A DNA stretch of 64,000 bases from Candidatus Zixiibacteriota bacterium (GCA_011056555.1 DSEQ01000002.1:19273-83272), one strand, 5' to 3'. Positions 1 to 9,905 are shown, counted from the stretch's first letter. Notes: a model not told the origin generated them from the sequence alone. Numbers and translations are program-made.

Positions 1-453
1 GTAAAGAAGAATAACGGCTATAACGGAGCTGTAAACAGCCTCGAGCAGAGCATACTTCACCGATGTATATATCGTCAACTCTATGTTAAATTTATAGGCA
101 ACCAGATAATATAATACGTTATGAGCCGCCACTGATATTAGTACTGTCAAAATGCGCGCAAAGTTTGACTCCAGCCTGATCCGAATTGACATAAAATATA
201 CGATTACTGCCAGGACAACTTTTAAGACCGCGCTCAGGCCAAGCAGACCGGGGTCGGCGGAGCCCTCGATAACACCGGTTATGAAACCGAACACTGCCCC
301 GTAGGCAAGCCCTTGTGTAAGAGTGAGATAGATTACAAGCACGACATATATATCTGGCATTACATTATCGATGGAAATCAGGCTGGCGAAAAAGGTCTGA
401 AAAATGATGGCTATTATCACCAGAGCAGCAAAAACCGCAATCTTGCCCAGCAT
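1..453 (-). CDS. mreD: Rod shape-determining protein MreD (3' end truncated by window edge)
   Basis: Reverse-strand reading begins MLGKIAVFAALVIIAIIFQTFFASLISIDNVMPDIYVVLVIYLTL; hydrophobic MreD-like; start directly abuts the mreC stop. Confidence 0.75.
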   Translation of the reverse strand, partial: MLGKIAVFAALVIIAIIFQTFFASLISIDNVMPDIYVVLVIYLTLTQGLAYGAVFGFITGVIEGSADPGLLGLSAVLKVVLAVIVYFMSIRIRLESNFARILTVLISVAAHNVLYYLVAYKFNIELTIYTSVKYALLEAVYSSVIAVILLY

Positions 454-1257
454 CTACCCTTCCGTTTCCTTTGGTTGCTTCAGAATGAAAAGCTCGTCAA
501 TCCGATTGAAATCGACAAAGGGTCTGACCTTAATATCTTTGAAGAAGCCCCGTTCCGGAAGTTCCACCTCGCTGACCACGCCTATGGGAAGGCCCTCAGG
601 AAAAAGCCCCCCCAGCCCGGAGCTGATGACGGTATCTCCAACGTTCACGGGATCCCGGACAGGCACATTATCCAGAAGCAGATCATTACCGCTCTCCCAC
701 CTGATTATTCCCATGGTGCGGGTATTCTGGTCACGTGCCGCCACCCGGCAGTTGGGACTGGTCAATAGTTCCACAGTTACCGTGTTTATCATGACGTGGG
801 TGGTCTTGCCCACCAAACCGGATAAACTGACCACGGCCATGTCCGGAGCTACTTCATGATCCTCGCGCACCGACACAATCAGAGCATTATCGCGCCGTTT
901 CGGATCAATCTGCTTCAGTTCTCCGGGAATTACCGTAAATCCCCCCACCTGGCGAAATCCAAGAGAATCCCGCAGCCTTTCATTCTGCTCGAGCGCCTCA
1001 CGCACCAGGATAAGCTCCAGTTCTCTTTTGAGGAGCTGCTCCCGGAGCCATTTATTGGTTTGAGTGGTCTCTGCAAGCCTTTTTATTTTTTCGGAGACCC
1101 CCTGGAAAGGCGAGAGGGTTACGAGGTATGTGTACTTTGCCATCGGCCGTTTAAGATCGAGGGGCAAAATCAGTATCACAAACGACAGGGCTGCCAGGAT
1201 AATGGCCAGCCCTACTTCCTTGTTTTCTCCAAATAGCTTCCTCAGAATTGCTGTCAT
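454..1257 (-). CDS. mreC: Rod shape-determining protein MreC
   Basis: N-terminal TM, coiled coil, VVSLSGLVGKTTHVMINTVTVELLTSPNCRVAARDQNTRTMGII; adjacent to mreD. Confidence 0.9.
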   Translation of the reverse strand: MTAILRKLFGENKEVGLAIILAALSFVILILPLDLKRPMAKYTYLVTLSPFQGVSEKIKRLAETTQTNKWLREQLLKRELELILVREALEQNERLRDSLGFRQVGGFTVIPGELKQIDPKRRDNALIVSVREDHEVAPDMAVVSLSGLVGKTTHVMINTVTVELLTSPNCRVAARDQNTRTMGIIRWESGNDLLLDNVPVRDPVNVGDTVISSGLGGLFPEGLPIGVVSEVELPERGFFKDIKVRPFVDFNRIDELFILKQPKETEG

Positions 1258-1265
1258 AAATCCAT

Positions 1266-1718
1266 TTATTCGACTGAATCAAGAATTGCCAGCAGTTCCC
1301 CCTGATTATTTACTTTCATGAGTTTCTCACGATTCTCCTCGGACTTCATCAGAAACGAAAGACGTGCCATGACATTCAGATGGGCGCCGATAGCATCTTC
1401 AGGCGCGGCGATCAGGAAGAAAAGATAGACCGGCTTCTTATCCATGGCATCAAACTCGATTCCTTTGTCGGAGCGTCCGAAAGCGATCACAATCCCTTTC
1501 ACCGCCTTGGTCTTGGCATGAGGAAAGGCGACACCATATCCCACACCGGTGGTCACAAGATTCTCGCGCTCTATAATATCTTTGAGAAGTTCATCGCGGT
1601 CGCGGACGAGTTTCGACTTCGCTGCCAGATCAACCAGCTCCTCTATAATATCTTCTTTATCCTCGCCCTTGAGGTTGAAAGTGATCAGTTCTTCTTCCGT
1701 AAATTTAGAGAGTTTCAT
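1266..1718 (-). CDS. PTS EIIA type-2 / PtsN-like domain protein
   Basis: IIERENLVTTGVGYGVAFPHAKTKAVKGIVIAFGRSDKGIEFDAMDKKPVYLFFLIAAPEDA is typical of EIIA-2, with PHA active-site His. Confidence 0.85.
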   Translation of the reverse strand: MKLSKFTEEELITFNLKGEDKEDIIEELVDLAAKSKLVRDRDELLKDIIERENLVTTGVGYGVAFPHAKTKAVKGIVIAFGRSDKGIEFDAMDKKPVYLFFLIAAPEDAIGAHLNVMARLSFLMKSEENREKLMKVNNQGELLAILDSVE

Positions 1719-1832
1719 GCAGTCTCCTTACATGCTTATTGGAATTCATATTAGCCAATAATAAGCTACATATCTGAAGCCGTTTCAATATGGCATGAGA
1801 TCAAATATTCGTTAACGGCGCCTCCTTTATGT

Positions 1833-2795
1833 TTATATCTGCAGAACCTCACCCATGCGCCGGAATTTCTGGGTTCTCTGTTCAAGCAATTGCTCTTTTG
1901 AAAGAGAGTTAAAATACTGCAGCTGCGTCAGGATCTCTTTCCCCAGAAGTTCATAGACTCCCTGGGGATTTCTATGCGCGCCTCCGCGGGGCTCGGGAAT
2001 AATCTTGTCGATAACTTCCAGCTCCAGCATATCCTGGGCGGTCAGTTTCAGGGCCTCGGCTGCTTCCGAGGCCTTGGCCTGGTCACGCCACAGTATCGCA
2101 GCACAGCCCTCAGGTGAGATCACTGAATACCAGGAGTTTTCGAGCATCAGGACGACATCCCCTACACCAATGCCGAGAGCACCTCCCGAGGCGCCCTCGC
2201 CGATTATGGAAATTATGATCGGGACCTTGATCCGGAACATCTCGCGTATATTTCGGGCGATCGCTTCCGCCTGCCCCCTCTCTTCCGCGCCAATACCCGG
2301 ATATGCTCCGGGAGTATCGATGAAGATCAGAATGGGAAGCTCGAATTTTTCAGCCAGCCTCATCACGCGCAGGGCCTTACGGTATCCCTCGGGATGCATC
2401 ATACCGAAATTCCGCATCAGCTTGCCTTTGGTATCGCGGGCCTTCTGCTGCCCGACCAGGGCGACCTTGTAAGTGTGGAACCTCCCGAAGCCGCAGACCA
2501 CCGCCTTATCATCGGCAAACCCGCGATCTCCGTGGATTTCCACAAAATCATGGCACAGTGCATTTATATAATCCAGGGTATAGGGGCGTCTGGGGTGGCG
2601 CGCAAGCTGGACTTTTTCCCAGCGCGTCAGCTTTGAGTATATCTCGTCAGCAAGGCGGTCTAGCTTCTGCTCCAGGCTCTCGATTTCACGCGAAAGCTCG
2701 ACATTTTCACCCGAGGCAAATTCCTTCATCTCAGCAATTTTACGCTCGAGTTCGACTATCGGCTTTTCAAATTCCAATACAAATCCTGCGCTCAT
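1833..2795 (-). CDS. accA: Acetyl-CoA carboxylase carboxyltransferase subunit alpha
   Basis: Full-length AccA motifs (RHPRRPYTLDYINALCHDFVEIHGDRGFADD; GEGASGGALGIGVGD). Confidence 0.95.
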   Translation of the reverse strand: MSAGFVLEFEKPIVELERKIAEMKEFASGENVELSREIESLEQKLDRLADEIYSKLTRWEKVQLARHPRRPYTLDYINALCHDFVEIHGDRGFADDKAVVCGFGRFHTYKVALVGQQKARDTKGKLMRNFGMMHPEGYRKALRVMRLAEKFELPILIFIDTPGAYPGIGAEERGQAEAIARNIREMFRIKVPIIISIIGEGASGGALGIGVGDVVLMLENSWYSVISPEGCAAILWRDQAKASEAAEALKLTAQDMLELEVIDKIIPEPRGGAHRNPQGVYELLGKEILTQLQYFNSLSKEQLLEQRTQKFRRMGEVLQI

Positions 2796-3856
2796 GTTCT
2801 TTCAGCACCTTTTACCAGTTTCAATATAAAGAATAATATGAACAATGATATCAAAAACAAAACAAATATAGAAAAAACTTGCCTGCGGTCAAATATAAAA
2901 AGCGCGGGTATGAACGCATTGAATGCCAATGAGATCGTACCCAAGATCAAGAGGATACTCTTCTCGGAATAGCCGAAATTCATAAGGTAATGAAATATGT
3001 GTCTTGTATCCGGCTGATAAATTTTTTTGCCGCTCCAGATCCTGCGAACGACGGTGGTGACAATCTCCAGGAGTGGAAGCCCCACGGCAACAAGCGGTAC
3101 GAACATGGAAACAGCAGTAAAGCTCTTGATCGGGCAGACGATAGCGGCCACTGCAAAAACAAATCCCATAAAAAGCGCGCCCGAGTCACCCAGATATATT
3201 TTGGCCGGGGGTTTGTTGTAGATCAAAAATCCGATCAGGCAGCCGGCCAGGATAACTGCAATCACGAATATCAGCAGTATGTCCAGAAAGGAGGATATTA
3301 TCAAGAGACCGATACAAATGGTGATACCCACCAGCGATGCCAGACCGTCCATGCCGTCAATCAGATTGATCCCATTCGTCAGAAGTACCACCCAGAGGAT
3401 GGTCACGGGATAGGCGGCCCAGCCTAACTCGAATGACCTCCAGAAGGGGACGTAGAGGTTGATAATATGGAAATCGAATGCTATCAGTATTAGCGCGGCG
3501 GCAATCTGGGCCAGAAGCTTTATATAGAACCTGAGGTCAAAAAAATCATCGATCAGCCCGGTGATAAATATCAGCGTTGAAGTCAGCAGGAAAGCCAGAA
3601 AAAATTGTTCTCCTCCAAACATGGCCTCCCGGCAATAGACCCCGATCAGGGAAAAGATTATCCAGAATGCTGCGAAGATCGCCGCTCCCCCCAGGAATGG
3701 AGTGGGCCTGCGATGGATCTTCCTGCCGTTGGGATAATCATAGATTTTCTTCAAACGGGAAAGTTTGATGAGAGAAAAGGTCAGCCCGCTTGACAGAACG
3801 ATAGCTGAGACCAGGAGAATGAGACTAATGCCTAATATTTCGGGACATTCCTGCAT
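2792..3856 (-). CDS. MraY/WecA-like glycosyl-phosphotransferase (GT4 family)
   Basis: Multi-TM protein with LIDGMDGLASLVG and KIYLGDSGALFMGF motifs. Confidence 0.85.
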   Translation of the reverse strand: MQECPEILGISLILLVSAIVLSSGLTFSLIKLSRLKKIYDYPNGRKIHRRPTPFLGGAAIFAAFWIIFSLIGVYCREAMFGGEQFFLAFLLTSTLIFITGLIDDFFDLRFYIKLLAQIAAALILIAFDFHIINLYVPFWRSFELGWAAYPVTILWVVLLTNGINLIDGMDGLASLVGITICIGLLIISSFLDILLIFVIAVILAGCLIGFLIYNKPPAKIYLGDSGALFMGFVFAVAAIVCPIKSFTAVSMFVPLVAVGLPLLEIVTTVVRRIWSGKKIYQPDTRHIFHYLMNFGYSEKSILLILGTISLAFNAFIPALFIFDRRQVFSIFVLFLISLFILFFILKLVKGAERT

Positions 3857-4697
3857 AGGCTATGATAATCTGAAAAATAAAATTAACGGTCAACATAAAA
3901 AAGAGCCCCAGGTTGGGGAGGATTTTGCCCGGGTACCATTTCAAGAAATATTCCATGGCCGAGATGTGATGATGCATAATCCGTCGGGCCGGACTTTTGG
4001 ATGATGCCTGCAGCTGATGTATCATCACCGCCTCGGGAACATAATAACAATACCTTCCTTCTCTATTCAACCTCAGACACAGGTCGGTGTCCTCGAAATA
4101 AAGAAAAAAACGCTCGTCGAAGCCGCCGACACGCTCGAAATCTTCTCTGCGTATCAGCATCGCGGTTGCAGCCATGGCATCGACCCTGGTTATTCCCGCA
4201 AAATCCCCCAGGGTGTATGTGTGAGCATAATTATCCAGACCGGGTATTCTGCCCAGAAGAGAACCGCGTGAGAACAGGATGTTTTTATGACTCGGAAAAT
4301 TTCGGCAGACTGAATGGAAATTACCGCTTTTATCAACTGTCTTCGGTGTCACGGCAGCGGCATCCGGAGTATTAATCAATGCATTTTTCAGGATATCCAG
4401 AACGGGCATGGTCAACTCGCAATCGGAATTGATAAACCACAGGTATTCGCCTGCGGACGCTTTGCCTCCCTGATTGGCGGCTCGGGCGAAGCCGCTGTTA
4501 GTTTTGTTCTTTATCAATACGAGTTCAGGATAGCTGCTTTGAAGTTCCTCGAGCGATGAATCCCTTGAAGCATTATCGATCAGCACAATTTCGAAATCGT
4601 CTTTCCGGCAGTATTCATATATCGATCGGAGAAGTCTTAATGTCAGATCGGCGGTGTTGTAGTTAATGATGATTATGCTGGTCAGGCCGGGAGTCAT
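3825..4697 (-). CDS. Glycosyltransferase family 2 (rhamnosyltransferase-like)
   Basis: SIIIINYNTADLTLRLLRSI...VLIDNASRDSS...FLYFEDTDLCLRLNREG. Confidence 0.88.
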   Translation of the reverse strand: MTPGLTSIIIINYNTADLTLRLLRSIYEYCRKDDFEIVLIDNASRDSSLEELQSSYPELVLIKNKTNSGFARAANQGGKASAGEYLWFINSDCELTMPVLDILKNALINTPDAAAVTPKTVDKSGNFHSVCRNFPSHKNILFSRGSLLGRIPGLDNYAHTYTLGDFAGITRVDAMAATAMLIRREDFERVGGFDERFFLYFEDTDLCLRLNREGRYCYYVPEAVMIHQLQASSKSPARRIMHHHISAMEYFLKWYPGKILPNLGLFFMLTVNFIFQIIIAYAGMSRNIRH

Positions 4698-5416
4698 TTT
4701 ATTTTACCAAACAGCGACCAGAACCTCAGCCGCCAAACCATCCAGATCGCCTCGCGCACAATCTTTTTGGACATTTTGGATGTGCCCTGTATTCTATCGG
4801 TGAAAACTATGGGAATTTCTTTGATTTTGAAGCCCTTCTTATGGGCCCGGAAGCTCATTTCAATCTGGAAAGAATAACCGTTGGAACGAACCTCATCCAG
4901 ATTGATAGCCTCAAGCACCTGACGCCGAAAACATTTGAAGCCGCCGGTGGCATCCCGCAAAGGCAAACCGGTCACGATTCGAGTATAGACATTGGCGTAA
5001 TAAGACAGAAGCAGGCGGCTCATGGGCCAGTTGATAACATTCACTCCGGAAATATAACGCGAACCCAGAACCAGATCGGCTTCCTTGATCGCCTCGAGAA
5101 AATAAGGCAGATATTTGGGATCATGCGAAAAATCCGCATCCATCTCAAAGATATAATCGAAATCAGACTGGAGGGCATGCTTGAATCCGGCAATATAGGC
5201 CTGGCCCAGTCCCTCTTTTTTGTCGCGGTGAAGAACATCAATGCGCGGATTGTTCTGGGCCATCTTGTCGGCAACTTCTCCCGTGCCGTCGGGCGAGCTG
5301 TCATCGACGATCAGGACATGCAGGCGCTCATCCTGTCCCAGCACAGCCTTTGTAATCTCTTCCACATTTTCCCGCTCGTTATAAGTGGGAATTATAACGC
5401 AGCCCTTCTCACTCAA
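4694..5416 (-). CDS. Polyprenol monophosphomannose synthase-like glycosyltransferase
   Basis: IIPTYNERENVEEI...VDDSSPDGTGEVAD...EMDADFSHDP...DATGGFKCFRR. Confidence 0.88.
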   Translation of the reverse strand: MSEKGCVIIPTYNERENVEEITKAVLGQDERLHVLIVDDSSPDGTGEVADKMAQNNPRIDVLHRDKKEGLGQAYIAGFKHALQSDFDYIFEMDADFSHDPKYLPYFLEAIKEADLVLGSRYISGVNVINWPMSRLLLSYYANVYTRIVTGLPLRDATGGFKCFRRQVLEAINLDEVRSNGYSFQIEMSFRAHKKGFKIKEIPIVFTDRIQGTSKMSKKIVREAIWMVWRLRFWSLFGKIK

Positions 5417-8117
5417 CTGCTTTCTCCTCCACTCTGCGGCACCTGAACAGACTGAATGCCAGCACCAGAACTACGAAAGCTGAACTTGCCAAAGTCACAG
5501 CTCGTGAGTTATTGTAAACCTCCGACTCGTATCTGAACACAACCTCGTGTTCACCTTCCGGAACCACGACTCCCCTGAAGGCGGCATTGGCAAGCAATAC
5601 CTCGGCCTCCTCCCCGTTCACATAGGCCTTCCAGGCGGGATAATAGCAGCCTGCAAAATATACAATTCCGTCAGTGTTAGATTTTACATTTATTACGACT
5701 TCATCAGTATCATACGAGGCGATCTCGGCATACTCGCCCTCGGTAACGGCCGCGGAATCCGCTGCAAATCCAGGATCTTTCTCCAGAACGACCTGCCTGG
5801 TCCAATCATGCTGGAGGGTTCGCAGATAGTTCAGCTCATTTTCAAGTTCCCCATGCAATATATACTCATCATACAGCATCCGCAGATAATTCACAACTTC
5901 GCCCCGAGCCTCGCGCAGCACATAATCATAATAGACTAGCCTCAGGTAATCTACACCATGCCCATAATCCTCGGACAACACATAATCATGATACAGCCGC
6001 ACCCTCTTGAAGTTGTCGGGAAACTGGTATAAGATCAGACCATCAGCCTGGAGATCGCTATTCTGGGATATCTGAGTCAGGCTGTCCCGGTAAACGCCCA
6101 GGTCGGTCATGTAATCGGTCACCAGATACTTGACACCAGCCATTCCTATAAATGGAGTATTGAGCCAGACCATATTTCCGCGATTGCCCTGTTGCGGGTC
6201 GTTTTCAATTCGGTAGATGAATGAGTGATCGTTCGACTTGCCCTGCCTGAACCAGTACTGGTCATAAATCTTCATCTGATTGCCGTGGTATCCAAACATC
6301 ATGGGTATATCATGGTAGGCAAAGTAATTGGAGTTGCGCAGCACTCCCCGGTCGGCATCAAGCAGCCGGTCAACATAGGGTTTATCGGTATCCCTCATCA
6401 TAGAAACTACATTATTGGTGGCAAAATATTGCTCGGGACTGGTCGTGGTAATGAATTTAAAATCTATACGCCAGGCATCGACAATGCCGAAAAATACTAT
6501 GATCCCCAGGGCCCACAATCCTATAGTGCGGTTGCCATATGCTTTAATGATGATATATGTCAGAACGAAAACCGCAGCCAGGATCCAGAGCCCTATCACG
6601 ATGTCGCCGAGATTAGGAAAGGCGCGATACTCAAGTATAGTGTCAATCGATACGCCCTGAGGCGTATAAGGCGGCGAAATCGATGCAAAGGCCTTCATTA
6701 TGCTCTTCCCCGCCAGACTGAAGGCGACGGCCAGAAATCCATATAAGCCCGCGGCAATTCCAGAAAACAGGAACACCTTCCTTTTTACGGCATCCTTGAG
6801 CTTTGGCAGCGCTTCGCGAAGATAGTCGATTCCAAATCCGGCCAGGAGGCAGAAGGAGAACGAGAAAATAAACATGATCATCGAAGCGGCGCGCAGGTGC
6901 TTGACGTTCGGTATCAGATGGTAAAATATTCTGTACAGCGGTGTGGATCCACCCATCGCATATATCAGGGCGAACAGCGCCAGTCCCATGAAGAACCAGG
7001 TTCTCTTGTTGCGCACAAATATTATCGCAATCAGTCCCAGAAATATCGGAAGGATTCCGATATACTCCGAATTATCCTTGAAAACATTCTGGCCCCAGTA
7101 GGTATGCTGCGCCTCTCCGGTCGCGGTGAACTTCTTGGCATTGGTGCCGATGAAATTCGGGATAAACTGCGAGACCAGTTCACCGGAATTCATCGACCAG
7201 CTCGTGGCATAGGCATATCTCTGGGCCTCGGTCATCTCGGTTTCTTCTTCCTCTATCGCGCGGGGCGAATATTCCTTCACGTACCGGTAAGATGGATAGA
7301 ACTGAATGGCCGAAATAAACAGGCCCAGAACAATGGCCATCACAAATAGAAGCCCGGGTCTAATAATGGGCACAATATTCCTTCTCTCTATCAGCTTGAA
7401 AATGATTCGGAATCCAAAATAGAAGCCTACCGCCCACAACATGAAATATGACATCTGCGGATGGGGCGTAAGGACAATCAGGCCAATAACAGCTCCCAGC
7501 AAAGTGAAATCGAGGAACTTGTGATCGTTCATGGCCCGTTCAAGAAACAGCATTGCCAGGGGGAATAATGCGGTTACAAACATCTTGCCGTCATGTCCCG
7601 GCTGCACCATGGAAACCAGGTAAGGCGCGAACATATAGAATATTCCTGCAAATGATGCCGCCAGCCTGGACATTTTAAATGTCCTGGCGCAGGCATACAT
7701 AAACAGACCCGCCAGAAAAACATGGATCAGCATTGACCATCCGAACGCCCGCGGAATGGACAGGGCCAGCTTGATCGGATAGGTTATGGGATAGAAAATA
7801 TCGGAGTGGAATGCATCCACAAAGGGCATCCCGCCGAATATCATGGGACTCCAGAGCGGAATCCCGAACGGGAAGTCGAGATGTTCCTTCCAGAATTCAC
7901 GGAAATAGCAGCTGGCGTTAATGAAATCCGAGGAGAAGAGCATCTTGTTGGAGAATATAAATTCATTGAACAGGATAACCGTCAGGACAAAAATAAAGAC
8001 CGCATAGTAGAGGACATAATATCTGCTTTTAAGAATAGATTCCAGACCCGGGACGGCCGGAATAGCCTTGGATTGCGGTTGCTGCAGGGGCGTTTTCTTC
8101 TTCTTTTTCTTAGCCAT
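5409..8117 (-). CDS. YfhO-family multi-TM membrane protein with internal 20-aa repeats
   Basis: Many TM helices; C-terminal AFRGVVVPEGEHEVVFRYES typical of YfhO-family proteins. Confidence 0.8.
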   Translation of the reverse strand: MAKKKKKKTPLQQPQSKAIPAVPGLESILKSRYYVLYYAVFIFVLTVILFNEFIFSNKMLFSSDFINASCYFREFWKEHLDFPFGIPLWSPMIFGGMPFVDAFHSDIFYPITYPIKLALSIPRAFGWSMLIHVFLAGLFMYACARTFKMSRLAASFAGIFYMFAPYLVSMVQPGHDGKMFVTALFPLAMLFLERAMNDHKFLDFTLLGAVIGLIVLTPHPQMSYFMLWAVGFYFGFRIIFKLIERRNIVPIIRPGLLFVMAIVLGLFISAIQFYPSYRYVKEYSPRAIEEEETEMTEAQRYAYATSWSMNSGELVSQFIPNFIGTNAKKFTATGEAQHTYWGQNVFKDNSEYIGILPIFLGLIAIIFVRNKRTWFFMGLALFALIYAMGGSTPLYRIFYHLIPNVKHLRAASMIMFIFSFSFCLLAGFGIDYLREALPKLKDAVKRKVFLFSGIAAGLYGFLAVAFSLAGKSIMKAFASISPPYTPQGVSIDTILEYRAFPNLGDIVIGLWILAAVFVLTYIIIKAYGNRTIGLWALGIIVFFGIVDAWRIDFKFITTTSPEQYFATNNVVSMMRDTDKPYVDRLLDADRGVLRNSNYFAYHDIPMMFGYHGNQMKIYDQYWFRQGKSNDHSFIYRIENDPQQGNRGNMVWLNTPFIGMAGVKYLVTDYMTDLGVYRDSLTQISQNSDLQADGLILYQFPDNFKRVRLYHDYVLSEDYGHGVDYLRLVYYDYVLREARGEVVNYLRMLYDEYILHGELENELNYLRTLQHDWTRQVVLEKDPGFAADSAAVTEGEYAEIASYDTDEVVINVKSNTDGIVYFAGCYYPAWKAYVNGEEAEVLLANAAFRGVVVPEGEHEVVFRYESEVYNNSRAVTLASSAFVVLVLAFSLFRCRRVEEKAVE
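5821..6000. repeat. Three in-frame tandem copies of a degenerate 60-bp unit inside the YfhO-family gene
   Basis: Units 5821-5880, 5881-5940 and 5941-6000 align with exact 60-nt period; protein units VRLYHDYVLSEDYGHGVDYL / RLVYYDYVLREARGEVVNYL / RMLYDEYILHGELENELNYL. Confidence 0.9.
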
Positions 8118-9059
8118 TTATTCCCTCGATCTTACCATTAAAGCCAAAAATGTAATTGTAATCTCTCCGATAAAAAACCACAGGCGCGCCGCCAGGCCGA
8201 CTGTATATGCGACCGACTTAATAACTCCGCCCACCTCATATAAAAGCGCTCCCATAACACCCTCGCGCACTCCGATTCCTCCGGGGGCGAACAGGGCCCA
8301 ATAGCCAATCAAATATGCGGCGGTATAAATAAAGCAGGCTTCCGCAAAATAATTTACAGGAACCTCTGCCACCGCCTGGAGGAATAAATAAAACGAAAAG
8401 CCAAAAATATTCCAGGCGATAAAATATAAAAACAAGAATCCAAAACCAATCTTTTTTTCCAGTTTAAACTCCAACGCCGGCTTTCTTATAACCCTCAGCA
8501 TCAGATTCAAGGTCCTCTCCAGGAGCGCCGGTACCATGATGACGGCAATGCCCAGGATGCTGACCGCACCAAGGACTATGGTCAGGGGCAGATAATTGCT
8601 GATCTTGTCGTAGGAGGTACCCAGGAGAAAATAATACAGAAATACGGCGATTATTCCGGCCGGGGTATCAAATAGTTGTGTGAGCGCAAATGAGGATACG
8701 GCCACATCCTCCCTCACACCCTCTTTGCGGGCGAGATACATGATCCCCGCAAACTGCACTATCTTGCCCGGCACATAGCGCCCCAGATTTGACAGGTAAG
8801 CCACCTTGAACGCCCGCATGGGTGGAAGATGTGTACCAAAACACGCAAGCACCCGCGACCACAGATAGCTTTTATAGAAGAGACCGATCTGGAGAATGAT
8901 TATCGAGAGGACAAAATAAATCCAGTTTATTGTCCAGTCATATTCTTTCACCTGCTCCCATTGGGCGCTGATCTGGCGGTAGATAAAATAGAGAATGAGT
9001 GCAATTAAAATCCACTTGATCAGCCTGATGATTATTTGCTTCAGGTTTTTGTCAGGCAT
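8118..9059 (-). CDS. Lysylphosphatidylglycerol synthase TM-region / UPF0104 family membrane protein
   Basis: FKVAYLSNLGRYVPGKIVQFAGIMYLARKEGVREDVA...LFAPGGIGVREGVMGALL. Confidence 0.85.
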   Translation of the reverse strand: MPDKNLKQIIIRLIKWILIALILYFIYRQISAQWEQVKEYDWTINWIYFVLSIIILQIGLFYKSYLWSRVLACFGTHLPPMRAFKVAYLSNLGRYVPGKIVQFAGIMYLARKEGVREDVAVSSFALTQLFDTPAGIIAVFLYYFLLGTSYDKISNYLPLTIVLGAVSILGIAVIMVPALLERTLNLMLRVIRKPALEFKLEKKIGFGFLFLYFIAWNIFGFSFYLFLQAVAEVPVNYFAEACFIYTAAYLIGYWALFAPGGIGVREGVMGALLYEVGGVIKSVAYTVGLAARLWFFIGEITITFLALMVRSRE

Positions 9060-9147
9060 ATTGCGGGCAAAATATTGAAAACCATTATATTAGTCAACCT
9101 AAGAATTCATGCGCTCAATCCTTCCCAGGTTAATTTTTATTAAAACC

Positions 9148-9176
9148 TTGACATCAATATTCTGCTGACCTATAAT
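9148..9176 (+). promoter_or_regulatory. Consensus sigma70-type promoter of the pyr operon
   Basis: TTGACA (9148-9153), 17-nt spacer, TATAAT (9171-9176). Confidence 0.85.
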
Positions 9177-9189
9177 CACAACGACCTTT

Positions 9190-9224
9190 ACCTTTTAATC
9201 CGGCCCAGTGAGACCGGCAAAGGC
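9190..9224 (+). promoter_or_regulatory. PyrR-binding RNA hairpin (anti-antiterminator) in pyr leader
   Basis: CCTTTtaatCCGGcccagtgagaCCGGcAAAGG: lower stem CCTTT/AAAGG, asymmetric bulge, upper stem CCGG/CCGG, loop resembling the PyrR consensus CCNGNGAG. Confidence 0.75.
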
Positions 9225-9270
9225 TATGTAAGAAGATGCAGAGATTTGAATTCACAGATAGATTAACCAT

Positions 9271-9301
9271 GCCCTCCGGACGTCGGGAGGGTATTTTTTT
9301 T
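9271..9301 (+). terminator. Leader intrinsic terminator (attenuator) upstream of pyrR
   Basis: CCCTCCggacgtcgGGAGGG followed by attttttt; sits between promoter and pyrR. Confidence 0.8.
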
Positions 9302-9311
9302 GGAGGTGAAA

Positions 9312-9905
9312 TTGCCAGCAGGTAAACCATTACAGGTGTTAAATGCCACTCAAATCAAGCGGGCGCTGGTTCGTATCGGTCATGAGATTCTGGAACGCAA
9401 CAATGAAGGAAAGAATCTGGCCCTGATTGGAATACGCGCACGCGGAGATATACTGGCCGACCGCCTGGCCCGAATAATCGAAGAAAACGAGGGTATCAAA
9501 CTGCCGGTAGGGTATATGGATATCAACTTCTACCGGGATGATATTCATATCAAACTCGATCAGCCGGAAATCCGTCAGACCGAAATCCTCTTCGACCTGC
9601 AGGACAGGATTGTGGTCCTGGTTGATGATGTCCTCTTCACCGGAAGGACGATTCGTGCGGCTTTGAACCAGCTCTCCGATTTTGGACGGCCGCGGGCAAT
9701 ACAACTCGCCGTGCTGGTCGACAGGGGGCACAGGGAGCTTCCCATCAAACCGGATTATGTCGGTAAGAACCTGCCCACAAACAGGGATGACGATGTGATT
9801 GTCAAATTAAAAGAAACCGACGATGAGGATTCCGTGAGTATACTCTCGATGCCTCGAAGAAAAAGCAAGGCTGCCAAAAAATCGAAGAGAAAGGGGGCGC
9901 GGTAA
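9312..9905 (+). CDS. pyrR: Bifunctional pyr operon transcriptional regulator / uracil phosphoribosyltransferase PyrR
   Basis: VLVDDVLFTGRTIRAALNQLSDFGRPRAIQLAVLVDRGHRELPIKPDYVGKNLPT; probable TTG start at 9312 because the TTG at 9300 used in the ORF track overlaps the GGAGGTG Shine-Dalgarno. Confidence 0.93.
   Translation: MPAGKPLQVLNATQIKRALVRIGHEILERNNEGKNLALIGIRARGDILADRLARIIEENEGIKLPVGYMDINFYRDDIHIKLDQPEIRQTEILFDLQDRIVVLVDDVLFTGRTIRAALNQLSDFGRPRAIQLAVLVDRGHRELPIKPDYVGKNLPTNRDDDVIVKLKETDDEDSVSILSMPRRKSKAAKKSKRKGAR

Noticed and set aside
4841-5446. 201-aa plus-strand ORF and similar long antisense ORFs (e.g. 6225-6746, 15392-16222, 49617-50240)
   Set aside because: They lie opposite clearly identified genes (glycosyltransferase, YfhO family, gcvPB, DUF2225) and have no recognisable domains.
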